The notes beneath the pieces were generated by a model, which saw nothing but the letters and a program-made list of their open reading frames with translations, made no database searches and was not told the DNA's origin. A stretch of DNA of 64,000 nt, from assembly GCA_030765065.1 (NCBI GenBank), contig CM060989.1:58728001-58792000 (forward strand), in the 5' to 3' direction. Position numbers and translations under genes: made by a program. Shown here piece after piece: positions 11,030-22,275 of the stretch. Origin of the DNA: Deroplatys truncata. Taxonomy: Eukaryota; Arthropoda; Insecta; Mantodea; Mantidae. The number at the start of each line of letters is the position of its first letter. Within the stretch, counting starts at the first letter, position 1.

Positions 11030-11734
11030 TGTTGAGCCTGATGAAACGTGTTTTTCTGACCCAAGAGGAAGTGGATTGAATGTAGGAATAAGGGCAGATT
11101 TCTACTTAAGAATATATTACATAATTAATTAATAAGCCGAATTACCTTCATTTAATAAACTTGCACTTCAATAACATACATAATTTCCTTTTCTTAAAAA
11201 CCCTTATTCTTTCACAACTACTTACATTCTTTATGGCTTCAAAACATTAAATTAAATTACAATAATTGCGTGCTTGCTTCCTGCTCTCACATTCACCGAT
11301 ATATTTGAAATCTAAAACCCCAATAAGTCTATAGTTCGGACGATCAACCTTTCCCCAGTGAAGGATTACTCTAGAGAATTTTGAATAGATGAAGCCAAAA
11401 AGGAATTTAGAAATACTGTCCGGAATGCCTTCTGTCTAAACGTTGTCCTGCTGTTTTCGTCGTGATCTCTCTCGCCGTCGAAGAAAGACTGATCAGCCTA
11501 GTGGACTGCACGTTGTGGAGAGCTGCAACTGATCCGGCGCCTGCGCAGTCGACGACCACAATGGCCTGACGTACTACGCGACTCAAATTAACTGAACGCT
11601 TGTTGTTGTTGTCGTCTCCTTGACCAACCACTACCATAATCGTTTCACTTCTGTTCCCGTAGATGTCAACCTTCCTTTAGTGGAGCCAGTAGTCGCCTAG
11701 AGTACGTTTCTCCGGGGAGAGTCAATTTGGCACA
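11030..11734. mobile_element. 705-bp LTR-like insertion
   Basis: Lies between GAGTTAT and CTGTTTACAGACAC of a HINE-like copy, so it is a discrete insertion. It starts TGTTGAGCC and ends TTTGGCACA, giving TG...CA ends. AATAAA is present near 11149, and the right third is GC-richer than its surroundings. No target duplication is visible and one base of the host repeat is missing. It could be a solo LTR or another insertion type. Its strand is unknown. Confidence 0.4.
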
Positions 11735-11862
11735 CTGTTTACAGACACACAAACACGAGCGCGCGCTGACCTTTTTCGACTTTAATACTTTTCTGTGTTG
11801 TCAAGTATTGGGTGGAATGCAGTACCTCCTCTACTTACTATACGTAAAGTAGTAAAGAAAGT
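11735..11862 (-). mobile_element. Outer HINE-like copy, third segment
   Basis: Resumes with CTGTTTACAGACACACAAAC and ends with the 5' terminus (CTACTTACTATACGTAAAGTAGTAAAGAAAGT). Confidence 0.75.
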
Positions 11863-12100
11863 CGTCGTCGTTTCTAACACTCCCAATATGGCCAATGATC
11901 TTCGGGGATACCTCATTCGAATAAGCGACGCCTGGACCCATTTCTGCGATGGAGGCACCCAGTGGGCGGCATCCGTTGCCTCCGATGGTAGGGTGATGAT
12001 GAAATACAGGACTTACAGCGTTTACCGTAGACTACGAACCACATTGGGCCTTGGGTATATTTCACATGAGCAAGTCAGAGGTGCAGATGGATAGGCCGAC
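11863..12100. other. GC-richer segment with an open frame
   Basis: About 230 bp with visibly higher GC than its surroundings. The plus strand stays open for about 70 codons after ATATGGCCAATGATC. I do not recognise the peptide, and there is no second copy here for comparison. Confidence 0.3.
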
Positions 12101-13005
12101 TTAAGGGACAAGGTAGTCTGAACACATGCAAATTACACATTAAGTGTGTTAAATTACCATTGATCTTAACGTTTTCAATAGTTTTTCCTGAATTTTTTAT
12201 GAAATATTCAATAAATCATGACAATTATTTCATGTGTTTGTTTGCATTGATAGTTACGTAGTTGAGCCCGTAAAAATTATTTCATTCAGTAGAAAAACAA
12301 TAAAATTTACTCTTAAAACATGTGAATTCATATACCTTTTTCTCTGATACTACTTGCAATACAGAATCACACTTTTGCATGCTTGTTCTTAGTATAATCA
12401 GCTATCTTCTGAACCTCAATTATTTAGTTATGTATATCAGTTTACTAGAAATTGAAAAAAAAACATTATTTGCAAAGTCAAAAAAGTAAAAAATGGAAAA
12501 TTTGCAATGTTGTTGCATTTTTAATATCGCTAATATCACATGTACTGAAAATTTCAGCTCTCTACCTCTCATACTTTGTCTGAGAAAAAGGTACATAAGT
12601 ATCCAAAAATGTTGTTTTGAGAAAACTTAATTTAAAGTTTCAACATTAAAATTCTGACACACTTCAGTACATTCCAGGGTCGTAATCTCTGCACCTTCAT
12701 TCCTGGATTGCTTCAGCTTTTCTGACGGCCTTCATGTCCTAGCCTCTTTTGTTAATTGCTGAACTGCTCGCTTGGCATGATATAGTCATTCATTGTTGAA
12801 AGATACAAAAATGTTCTAAAAAGGAGCGTTGCATTATAGCTTTAAAGTAATGCAGACTAGCATTTAAATAGTATTTAAATGTCTTAAAACTTCTTAATCC
12901 CCCAAAATTATATATTTTCTGAAACTGGAAATAATAGAGATGCTATTAGTGCATAAAACAAAAATATGTGATTTTTGCCCATTTCAGAGTACCTTGTCCC
13001 CTTAA
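12101..13005. mobile_element. Non-autonomous element flanked by TTAA
   Basis: TTAA at 12101-12104 and 13002-13005 flank inverted ends GGGACAAGGTAGTCTGAA and, from the right, GGGGACAAGGTACTCTGAA. The interior is ~900 bp, AT-rich and without a transposase. TTAA flanks suggest a piggyBac-type element. However, similarity extends a few bases outside TTAA (CCGACTT on both sides), so the true ends may lie further out. Confidence 0.5.
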
Positions 13006-13085
13006 AGTCGGAAATCGAACCCCGGACCCTCAGTACGACAGCCGGAAACGAAACCACTACGCTACTCTGGCGTAGGGAATGTAAT
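13006..13085 (-). repeat. tRNA-derived SINE head
   Basis: The minus strand carries an A box (AGTAGCGTAGTGGTTTCG) and a B box (GGGGTTCGATTTCC) at tRNA-like spacing. It abuts the right end of the TTAA-flanked element, so the two may belong to one SINE-plus-body unit. Confidence 0.5.
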
Positions 13086-13595
13086 AACTGATATTTTATG
13101 TGTGAACTTTTTATTGTGCTGAGGGAATTTCCTGAAAATCCTCGCTTTATTCTTAAAAAGTACCTCATTTAAGTTAAATATCCAACATTTTATTTTCGAG
13201 TTACCTGTTATTTATTTCCCTCTCCTTCTGCCCATTACACCACACAGACACACTTCTCTAGCATAGGCAAGCCTTAAAGAAAATAAAACGGTATGTAACA
13301 AAAGATCAGTTGTAGCATGTTTTTGTGACATTCGTTCTTAGCCAGCCTCTAAAACCATCGACTAGCCCTCCAGTGCAAGTATAGTGCCGATTAATGTCAG
13401 TATCACATCACAAACCGAATTAAAATATAATATTGATCGACAAACTGCATATTTGAGGTTAGGCATCCAAACCGCGCTGTACGTTTGATTGACAAGGGAG
13501 AGCGTATGCAGCATTCTTCAAAGCGAAATTCTAGCTACGTTTCTACCGCCAACAATCCAATAGTGACGTGCTTCAGGATCCTATGAAGGGAGAAG
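13086..13595. other. No feature recognised
   Basis: Mixed composition, no repeat match in the window and no convincing ORF. Confidence 0.45.
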
Positions 13596-13735
13596 TAATG
13601 CAGCGCCGATAGAGCTTGATGGCTAAGCTGTAACGTGTCAGGCTCGCATTCGGGAGGTCCCGGGATGAATTCTCGTCGACCTTGGGTTTCTCTTGGTTTT
13701 CCTTGATCCTTTCAATAATTTCCCTTTAAATAAAT
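13596..13735 (+). repeat. SINE-B copy, degenerate
   Basis: tRNA-like head containing GCATTCGGGAGGTCCCGGG, then the body block CTTGGGTTTCTCTTGGTTTTC. Both match the 45024-45190 copy. Confidence 0.5.
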
Positions 13736-14249
13736 GAAATCAAATTAAACACAAATTAAATTCCACTTATAAGCCTTTTAATCTAAATTCGGCTGTCCAA
13801 GAATCACTCTAAATAATTCTCACTGGCACAAATCAGGCCAAAGTAGGTTTCCGAGCAGGAACAAAGTAGCCAAATCCAGGGGTGGTGAAAATTCCACGTA
13901 TCCAGCATGTCCATCACCTAGCTGCTCGTACAGTACAAGTGAACAGCCAACACTAGGAGAGTTGTTATGTGAAATAATAATATTATTATTATTTTTACTT
14001 TTATATAAATTATTTATACTTTTAATAGACGTTAGCCTGGTCTTGGCAAGTTTTTAATATTGACTCAAGTTTCTTCCTAGACAAACCACTAAGGCATCTC
14101 ACTAGAGATGACAATCTTAGCGTGACCTGCTATCGCAAGTACGTTAGTGCTGAGTAAATGTTTTTTTTTCGGTTTTACTTTATTGTTATTATCATTACAT
14201 AAATTAATTATACTTATAATAGACCAATTGGGGAATTCAATGACCCACC
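13736..14249. other. No feature recognised
   Basis: AT-rich; a short ATT-repeat stretch near 13976-13995 is the only structure. Confidence 0.45.
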
Positions 14250-14345
14250 GACATGTTGTAACAGTAGTTCAATGGTTAGAGCAACCGTACGGAGAGCGGG
14301 AGAACCGTGTTCAAATACCGGCTGTGACGTTGAATTTTTCAGTTG
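14250..14345 (+). repeat. tRNA-like segment or SINE head
   Basis: A-box-like TAGTTCAATGGTTAGAGCA and B-box-like GTGTTCAAATACCGGC at tRNA spacing. The B box is mutated and no acceptor stem closes, so this is not a working tRNA gene. Confidence 0.4.
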
Positions 14346-14932
14346 ACCCTATAATGATAATAAAATGATTATATTCACTTACAGCTGAACCTCACTTATA
14401 GGTTATTAATTTCTACGTTTCCCACAGATTTATGTTAAACATTTTAGGCATCGAACCATGCCCATTAATATTTAGCTGTTACACTTATTCATTTATACAG
14501 TTTCTCATTAATGCGTCACATTTTTCTGGTCCTTATATACTAAATATATTAATTTGATTGCTCATTTATACATTATGTTTATGCATGCTTCCTGTATACT
14601 GTATCCTTTACGTCGCAGCACAAAGCAGTAGGCATGTTGGGTGAGGCATCAATATTTTCGGAACACATTTTTACTACGCACATGTTAACAACACGCTCGG
14701 GCAAGATCTTTCTTCCCCAGGTTGTATCTGATGACACTGATGATGACCGTGATAAAGAAGTAACTAAATAATAATAGTGTTCCCAGTATTCATGAGGCAA
14801 TTTAAGTTCTATAAATTACTAACGACTTCTATCGTTGCAAAGCCTATGACAGCATTTCTGCGATAAGAGCATGTAATCGACCAGTGTATGACTGTGGAAA
14901 AATCAAAGAATTTAAAAAAATTTCTGATCTGT
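14346..14932. other. No feature recognised
   Basis: AT-rich, no repeat match and no recognisable coding frame. Confidence 0.45.
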
Positions 14933-15585
14933 TACACTCACATGACTTTCTCTACTCTTCTACAAACTATTTTTACAAACGCTTATTCTCCTTCTCTTTG
15001 CCACAGATTAATACTCTTTGCATCTCCAAGACAAAAAAATGAATAACGAATTCCCATTTGAGAAAGTAAGTAATTTAAAGGAATAACAAGTAATATCTCG
15101 AAAATGGTTCACTCAACCAAAAAAAATGTATATGACATAAATTGTGCATTTTAACGCGATCTACATTTTTTGTGTAGTGAAATTTTGTCTATCGCTTATG
15201 GTAAACCAGTTATGCAAAAGTCGTTCACAATGAAGAATACTTTTGGAGACATTCCCAGAAAATTCAAGATATACATTTTATTTCTCATGAAAATATCTTA
15301 AACATATGATATTTTACCCAAAATCATTAGAGCCATTTTTGAGAAAATTAAAATTTTCGAAAAATGTTTCATGTAAAGGGTAATCTGGGATGGGGGAATT
15401 TTCTTGAAAGCCTTCGTGTCACATCTCTGGAAGATACTGAACCTAAATACCAAGTTTGGTGTTTATCCGAATGTTTTTATTGGATTCAGGGTGTCTCAAA
15501 ACATGTATTTCCGGTGAAATCTCGGTATCGAATTTTTGGGTGGAATACAATACTTCCCCTACTTACTATACGTAGTAGAGAAAGT
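14933..15585 (-). mobile_element. HINE-like element with internal deletions
   Basis: Both ends are present: TCTGATCTGTTACACTCAC at the left and CGTAGTAGAGAAAGT at the right. The copy lacks about 200 bp after the hairpin end. It also lacks the CA microsatellite, where GTTTTTATTGGATTCAGG joins directly. Confidence 0.8.
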
Positions 15586-15697
15586 AAAAATAACGATTTA
15601 TTTTGAACCAGTGTAAAGCAGCAGTAGTTTGATTTATGGATAACAGTACTGGAATGCATATGAGGACGGATGGGGACTCGCTGTCGATTAAAAAAGT

Positions 15698-15969
15698 TGA
15701 TATTTATTTATGGACGTTCTTTAACGACTGTGGTCCATAGCATCTTATATTGGGCGTGAACGACCAGTAATTTTGTTTAGAGGCCTCTTTATCAGGCTTG
15801 AAGTTCTTTTACGTGCCGTAAATCTACGACACGGGACCACCGGCTTTACTTCCCTTCCGAAGGAAGCCATGCTAAGGATTTTTACGCCCGAAAAAATCCA
15901 CCGCCCTCCGCTGAGTTTGAACCCGGAACTAGAGCTGGCATGGTAACCACAACAGCACGGAGGACGATA
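15698..15969 (-). repeat. SINE-A copy
   Basis: Near full length, from the TATTTATTTATGGACG tail to the tRNA-like head ending ACGGAGGAC. Lysed B box (GAGTTTGAACCCGG) and A-box region are still visible on the minus strand. Confidence 0.85.
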
Positions 15970-16424
15970 CCGTTCGTACCTTGATACTCTCAATACTCGG
16001 TGGTATCGAAGTAAGTCTTCGATGCTTTTAAATGTTCAACTTTTGTGCTATTGAAAATTGTTGCTTTTAACTTTATGCTAGATAAGGAACGAAAGGAGTC
16101 GAGACTTCATGTTATTGCCCTCCACTTGTCCTCAAAAGAGTTGCTGAGCTGTAGTTCTTGATAGAACCTGGCTGCGTTTTCTGTGGGTGAATCACTGCGA
16201 CATTCCATAGGCTTTTGTGTCTAAATGAAAGCATGCAAAACATTGGGGGAAGAAGTAGAGATACTCAAGTAACATACAGCGGTAACTGAGTTGTGTATGA
16301 AGCTGATTCGGCTCACACACTAAATCATGTTTCTGCAATAGCCTGGCTTGGTGACTCATTCTCAGCCATTACATTTATCTACTCCACAAACCAAAATCTG
16401 TGAATCCAGCAGAAATAAACCAGA
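15970..16424. other. No feature recognised
   Basis: No shared repeat or coding signal seen. Confidence 0.45.
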
Positions 16425-16545
16425 CTGTGCTGGTTTCGATTTCGGGCTGGGAGATGAGAATTTTTCTTAAGCCAAAATTATTCCCTATCCTCCCCAGAAT
16501 CTGGAAGTATGGACGAAAGTATGAATTTGTGTGTGATCTAAGCAC
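16425..16545 (+). repeat. SINE-C copy, 5' truncated
   Basis: Matches the body of the tRNA-derived repeat at 63732-63885: a decayed B box (GGTTTCGATTTCGGGC), then GAATTTTTCTTAAG and the block CAGAATCTGGAAGTATGG. Confidence 0.6.
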
Positions 16546-16689
16546 AGACGGTGTCCCTAATGTTTCCAGATTGAACCATTCGATGTCCCCGGGTACTGCC
16601 CATAAGTCATCGTATCTCCGGTAGTCCTCCCGGTGCGGAGTCTACTCGGAGGAGAGACCTAACTGAGCAGTCCTGCGTAGAAACCTCAC

Positions 16690-16875
16690 GCACAGCCACC
16701 GCCCAGCCGAAACCCACGGAACGTCGTCCCCGGTCCTACAACTCTGAAACAGATGACAAAGGAGACGATGGTTACAGGAAATGGGAGGAAGGAGAGTCGT
16801 GGTAGAAGATGAGCCACGCATCATTCGCCTGGCAACACGGGAAAACCACGAAAAATCCATGAGCCAGAGACGTTG
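16690..16875 (-). repeat. SINE-B body fragment
   Basis: Shares the block CATCATTCGCCTGGCAACAC and GAAAACCACGAAAAA with the SINE-B copies at 4225-4595 and 45024-45190, in minus orientation. Confidence 0.5.
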
Positions 16876-16982
16876 GGGCCGGTTAGTTTTATCAATAATC
16901 TATTACAGTTTTAGTTCCATAAAAAATTCACTTTTACGGTTTGTCATTTATACATTTACCCCTCCCTTTTGAAGATGTAGTT

Positions 16983-17992
16983 TGTTATAGGAGTTGTTTA
17001 TTTATTTAGCTCCACGTATGGACACCAATTTGAAGAAGTTATTGTCTTTTACATTGCTTGCCTCACGCTTTGGGCGTAAATTTGACGTGGTTTGTATTGA
17101 AGGAGTTTTATCTTATTTCAACTGCTGGGGATCCGAACTTGTAGTTGCAACCGCACGTATAGTAAACAGTTTCCGGTAGCCTTCACCCAAATGTACTTTC
17201 TGGTGGCCTTTGCCCCAAGTTTAAAAGAATATTTACTTTGTAATTTGACTGTTTCTTTAAGTATTAAACATTTATGTTTGTCTCGGCTGCGTCAGTATTA
17301 TTTTAGAGACATGGATATCTTGGCAGGGCGTGATGCGAAAAGAATGTAGGCTTACACGGATTATAAGTTTTAATTCACTCCTTTTTATTAATCCTTGACA
17401 CAAATTACATAGCACTTCACTGATATCGAGAGCTGTGAGATTCTTTTATTTAATACTTACACTTTTTAACACGTATACTATTTTCGTCTCACACGAATAC
17501 GTAATTAATTTCTCGAGGACACATCTCGTGTCTGGTTAGTGACGCTTTCTGCAGGCAACTGAATTGATTTCAACCGTCTAAACTTGTAAATTTCTGTATT
17601 TCAAGTCTTGATTGGCTAATCCTACTCCAATAGAATACCTTCATTTAACTAAAGCTTTTTCTGGTTGTTGATTGGCTATTTTATAAACTGTCAGTAAAAT
17701 TATATTATTCTTACTCCAAGAATCACAAGTAGTGCTGTTAAACTTTCTTACTCATTATTGACTCAAGGTTACCTCATTGTTAGCAACTTTTAACTCATTA
17801 TTCTCACAGCTCCTACATTATTAAATTACGTAATATATTCACATAACATTATTGATCATGTTTACAATAATATAAGCATATGCAATGACTGTTATATACA
17901 TTTTACAAATTATTAGATACACATATTGCTTCAAGGTGAGCTGTTATTGAATTTACATATATAATTTGACTGAAATCATTAAGTGTATAACA
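16983..17992 (-). mobile_element. Solo LTR, LTR-Lys2 (c)
   Basis: On the plus strand it begins TGTTATA and ends TATAACA, a perfect terminal inverted repeat. The flanks are AGTT and CGTT, a one-mismatch 4-bp duplication. The LTR is about 1,010 bp. On the minus strand, its U5 end holds two primer-site relics, at 17060-17081 (TACGCCCAAAGCGTGAGGC) and 17009-17030 (GGTGTCCATACGTGGAGC). Both lie inside the LTR as defined by its ends. Confidence 0.75.
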
Positions 17993-18571
17993 CGTTATAC
18001 GATATTTGAAGATGAAGTAATTATGACATAGCATTAACTGTCCATTCGTTGATGCATCATGATACGAGTAGATCCACACGCCACGAGTTTTGAGTTCCGT
18101 AATACAGCCCTTAGTAGGGGGCGAAGGAGAATTATTGCTAAATGTAAACACAAAGAGTTTCGGTGATATCGAGGACCAACCTGCCCATGATTACGCAACC
18201 TTCAAGATTTGTCTAAGCCAAGGATAAGTGGAAATTGCCTCCATCGGGAACCGATACCACCTACCTTGCTTGTACAAAAGGAACGCCAGCTTGGCGAGAG
18301 GATTTGCATTGCAAAGTCGTTCCCTCATCAAAATTCTGTGGCTTACGTTCACCCTCGCCGTGGTAGCTACAAAATGTTATCAACCTTACCCAATCCCACA
18401 TAACGTACTCAATAGTATTACTGCCAAGGATTTGTTATTTTCCAAATAAAACCTAACATTAACGTGACACTCAAGTAATAGGTGCCAATTCATCAGCGGA
18501 ACACGTCTTTTCACTAGCAATATGAGAAATCTGAAGTGTTGAATTCACATTACTTTCACTACTTATGCTTC
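17993..18571. other. No feature recognised
   Basis: Two short overlapping ORFs near 18209-18449 show no recognisable motif. No repeat match. Confidence 0.4.
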
Positions 18572-18573
18572 TA

Positions 18574-19562
18574 CGAGGGCGGGTCGAAAAGTAACGCACA
18601 ATAATTTTTTTACGCAAAAGTTTAATAGTTAAAACAACAACAAAATAACACAAATGAACTTAACACAATTTATTTACTTTTCGACATAGTCAACAAGTTT
18701 CTTTCCCATCGTGTGATACCAGTTTCAATATGCTCTGTTCGTAGAGGTCCGTTTCCTTGGAGTATAGCCATCGGCGGACTGCTGATTTCGCTTCTGCATC
18801 TGTCGCAAAGCGTTTGCTGGCCAAGAATTTCTTCACGGAACCAAACAGATGAAAGTCCGACGGTGCAAGGTTCGACAGTATGTTGGATGCTGGAGCAGCT
18901 CCCAACCAAATTTGGTGATTTTCTGACGAACAGCAGCAGCAACATGAGCGCGAGCCTTGTCATGAAGAATTTTGACATCGTCAGCATTCATGTTGTGGTT
19001 GTCTGTAAGGTTCTTAGGCACCCAGCGAGTACTAACTTTACGAAATTTCAACGTGCCATGAACAATATCGTACACTGCACCATAGGAATGTTGAACGTTT
19101 GCGATAAGGTTCGCAGTTGCACACGACGGTCGTTCAAAATTGCCGCCTCAACGCCTCTGGCATTCTGCGGGATTGCAGCTGTTACCGGCCTCCCAGAGCG
19201 TGGCGAATCACTAAGGTTCATACGGCCCTCTAGGAAGAATGCACACCACCTGGAGACATTGCTACGGTCCATACAATCATCCCCATACACGCAATGCACG
19301 TTCCTGTGAATATCACTCGGTTTATGTCCTTTGGCCTACAAATATCGAACCACACCTCTCTGCTCTTCACATGTGGACGACAGTAACATGCGCGTCATTT
19401 TTGTTGCGTAGTCCACGCTGCTCTCGCTAGAGCTGCATATGAAACAAAAAAATACCCTTTGTAGTGAAAACTTCGAACTATATCTGTGTGAAATTGCAAC
19501 ATTCCAGCTGCAATACCAATGCAGGAAAAAATTATTGTGTGTTAATTTTCAATCCGTCCTCG
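18574..19562 (-). mobile_element. mariner A, internally deleted
   Basis: Terminal inverted repeats of about 35 bp: CGAGGGCGGGTCGAAAAGTA at the left and, read from the right, CGAGGACGGATTGAAAATTA. TA precedes the left end; the right flank reads TGTA, so the TA there is displaced. Length is 989 bp against about 1.3 kb for intact mariners. A terminal fragment of the same subfamily lies at 19918-20091. Confidence 0.85.
18670..19415 (-). pseudogene. mariner A transposase remnant
   Basis: The frames keep the N-terminal helix-turn-helix part (YGDDCMDRSNVSRWCAFFLE, then DSPRSGRPVTA) and the linker FRKVSTRWVPKNLT. The C-terminal part also remains, with the second catalytic aspartate region (ILHDKARAHVAAAV) and the third (YCRTL/DFHLFGSVKKFL across a frameshift). 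The piece between linker and second motif, which should hold the first catalytic aspartate (DETW-type motif), is gone. With that deletion and frameshifts it cannot encode an active transposase. Confidence 0.85.
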
Positions 19563-19619
19563 TGTATGCCATTCTTACACAAACTTGTTCTTTTACCTAC
19601 CTCTCGTTATTCGAAATAC

Positions 19620-19917
19620 ATTTTCATTACACATTTACACATTTCTTGTAGGTATAAGAAGAATACAGTAGACTAAAGCGAACGTCACATTTTTACATAG
19701 TAGTAGAAAAGGTACTACATTCCACCCAAAAATTCGATACCGAGATTTCACCGGAAATACATGTTTTGAGGTCCGCTGAATAAGAATACAAAAGGCATTT
19801 TTACCTTCTCTACCATGAACATAGTAAGTAGAGAAAGTATTGCATTCCACCCAAAAAGTTGATATCGGAAATACGTGTTTTGAGCTCCCCTGAAAAAAAA
19901 ATTTTTAGAAAAAGGTC
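19620..19917 (+). mobile_element. HINE-like fragments in tandem
   Basis: Three pieces: a short minus-oriented body piece (CTTGTAGGTATAAGAAGAATA, 19647-19690), a 5' block at 19697-19802, and a second 5' block at 19803-19917. The last begins CTTCTCTACCATGAACATAG. The last two have the same orientation and stop at about the same point, near the microsatellite site. Confidence 0.65.
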
Positions 19918-20091
19918 ATATTGAAACTGGTATCACGATGGAAGAAATGTGTTGAGAAACTTGGTGACTATGTCGAAAAGTAGGTAAAAGGTGTAAGCTC
20001 ATTTGTGATTTTTGTTGTTGTTTTAACTATTAAACTTTTTTGTAAAAAAAATATTATGCGTTGCTATTCGATCCGCCCTCGTATTTTGCTT
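19918..20091 (+). mobile_element. mariner A, 3'-terminal fragment
   Basis: Covers the last codons of a mariner A-type transposase (LVTMSKSR then stop), the 3' untranslated part and the terminal repeat ending TCCGCCCTCG. TA follows. The rest of the element is missing; the left edge abuts a HINE-like fragment. Confidence 0.75.
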
Positions 20092-20098
20092 TTTGCCA

Positions 20099-20099
20099 A

Positions 20100-20150
<51 letters not shown>

Positions 20151-20152
20151 TT
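20099..20152. repeat. (TTA)n microsatellite
   Basis: About 17 uninterrupted TTA units. Confidence 0.97.
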
Positions 20153-21249
20153 AGATTCCGAGGGCAATCACTGGATTGCATCATCAATACAAGTGTTGTA
20201 ATTCTTTGGAATTGTTTTGTTCGTTATTTGCTCAACTGTAAATACTAATTTTGTATAATAAAGTTCACTGAATTAAAAGAAAAAAAAGATTACCTCAAAG
20301 TCCCACATGAATGTTGCAAGTACTTACCAATGTCTGTGGTAGTGTACAGAAGTGAAACGTTTATTATTTGGCTGTCCGATTTTCGAAATTAAAATATATT
20401 TCTTTATTGATCATTTACCTTACTGTAATAATCAGTTTTGTGCATGTCTGTATCATTTCTTTTAAAAAAACAACGTTGTCATAACAGTTTCTTATGTTTT
20501 ATCCGACACACTCATGCCAAATTGTAATGTTATTGTTGTTTAGTATTTAACTTCCATTTTTTGTAAACTAAAACCCTAATATACATGTATATGTAAAATA
20601 GGGTTAACGATTGTGGAAATTAAAAACGATAAAACAATACCTACATTTTATTAACAAGATTTCATTAAGCAGATATGGAAACACTTTTTGCCCTTTTCCA
20701 GCTCTGCTCTAAGAATGCAGTCAGTCACTGGTCATAGAAAGCTGCTGTTTTTCTCAACATCATAGCAAAACAAGTCCCGCACTTCGTTTGTATTCGAGAT
20801 TGAATTTCCGAGACAGAGAAAAAAGACTAAACTACGTCTTTTGTTGGGAGCAAAGGAAAAACACCGATGCGTTTCTGTTCTCTGCCGGATGGTGACTTCC
20901 CAGTAAATGAACCATTCTATGTGGAAATATTGTTTGACAAACAAGTGGAGTCGCAAAAAATATTATTTTCTAAATTGGACGGTAGGTATTTGCTGAGTTT
21001 CTTACCTCATCCTCTTAAAGTTCTGTCCCTAGTTACTTTAAAGCACAAGCAAACAACTTTGTATTTAGCAAAAACGATGTTCTTCTGTTCTGGGAGTCTT
21101 CCTTGCAGCTTTCGACAGAGTTCTTATACATGCGAGAGGAGGATAATAAAATTGTATAAGATATTACGAAAATAGCTCCTTTATGCATAAGTCCAAGAAG
21201 TGTTAACCACAGAATGAAGATGAATTGGGTTGCAGAAACGGTTTCTCGT
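20153..21249. other. No gene recognised; possible poly(A) tail
   Basis: Near 20255-20290 an AATAAA signal is followed by an A-rich stretch, as at the 3' end of a retroposed transcript. No coding body goes with it. A 102-codon ORF at 20867-21175 (plus) has no motif that I recognise. Confidence 0.35.
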
Positions 21250-22275
21250 TGATGCGGTATAGCTTACGTATTCTGTTTTACGTAAATTATTATATCTTGA
21301 AGATCTTATAGTTAGCTCCACGTTGTGGTGCCAATTTACGAGAGCAAATATGTGTTTACTTCACGCGAAACCATCTTGTGTGACGTCATACGTTGGTTGG
21401 TTCATTTGTTCTGTTTGTAGATTCCTCTGGCGTAGCAATTTGTATCAGTTTTAAATGTCCACCGGCTAGCTATCATCTGATCTGGGTAGGCATGTTTTTC
21501 TTACAGGTTGTGAAGCGGAAAAGGAATCTTTTATCCAAAAATTACTAGTGAAGAAATGTGTTTTATAATGTTTTATTGTCGAACACGTGCACTAACACTT
21601 TCACAGATTTATCTAGATAATCGCCATATTGAAACTGTTTATAATAACTTCTTATCACTTTTAACTCACGTACTTCAACTTTGTATATTTAACTTTATAA
21701 TACTTTATAAGATTTCTTGTACTTCTGCTGCGCGTAACTTGACGAAATGAACTGCGATACCGACGTGGAGAGTACGGAGAATTTTGTAGAACTGGTGACG
21801 ATGTGTAATGTGTTGAGAATCTTGTTGCACTGGGGACGATGTATAATGTTTTGAGAATCTTGCCGAACTGGGGGACACGCTACCTTGAATCTACACTATT
21901 TATAGGCTTGCCTCAAGATACGCCTAATGATTATAAATGAAATGCTATTGGCTAATAAAACGCGCCAACATTAGCGTCTATTTTAACATCCAATGAAAAC
22001 CACTAATACATATTTCTTTTAAGGAACATTCTGGGAGCTTTTACCGAAAAGGCGCGAAACATTACGTAACTTCCTGGTTCCCGGTAACGATAAACAACTC
22101 ATTCCTTGCTGCAGTATTGCGTTATTGTTAACAGTTTCAGTAGAGCCGTATATTATTATTTACCAATAATATTTACAATTATTAAACCTCTGAAATCAAT
22201 GTTACATAAAAATACATATTCATATTAAAATAATTATTTACATTTGAGTAATTTGTGATACAAATTACCGTATCA
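21250..22275 (-). repeat. 3' LTR of LTR-Lys1
   Basis: Direct repeat of 24351-25375. It holds a decayed primer-site copy at 21315-21333 near its U5 end (left on the plus strand). The G-rich tract TAGTGGGGCAT (minus strand) just inside the element at 22276 could serve as the polypurine tract, though it is weak. Confidence 0.92.

Noticed and set aside
18713..19309. 198-codon plus-strand ORF
   Set aside because: Antisense shadow of the mariner A transposase on the minus strand.
20101..20290. LINE 3' end after the (TTA)n run
   Set aside because: AATAAA and an A-rich end are present, but no coding or repeat match supports a specific element; kept only as a note.
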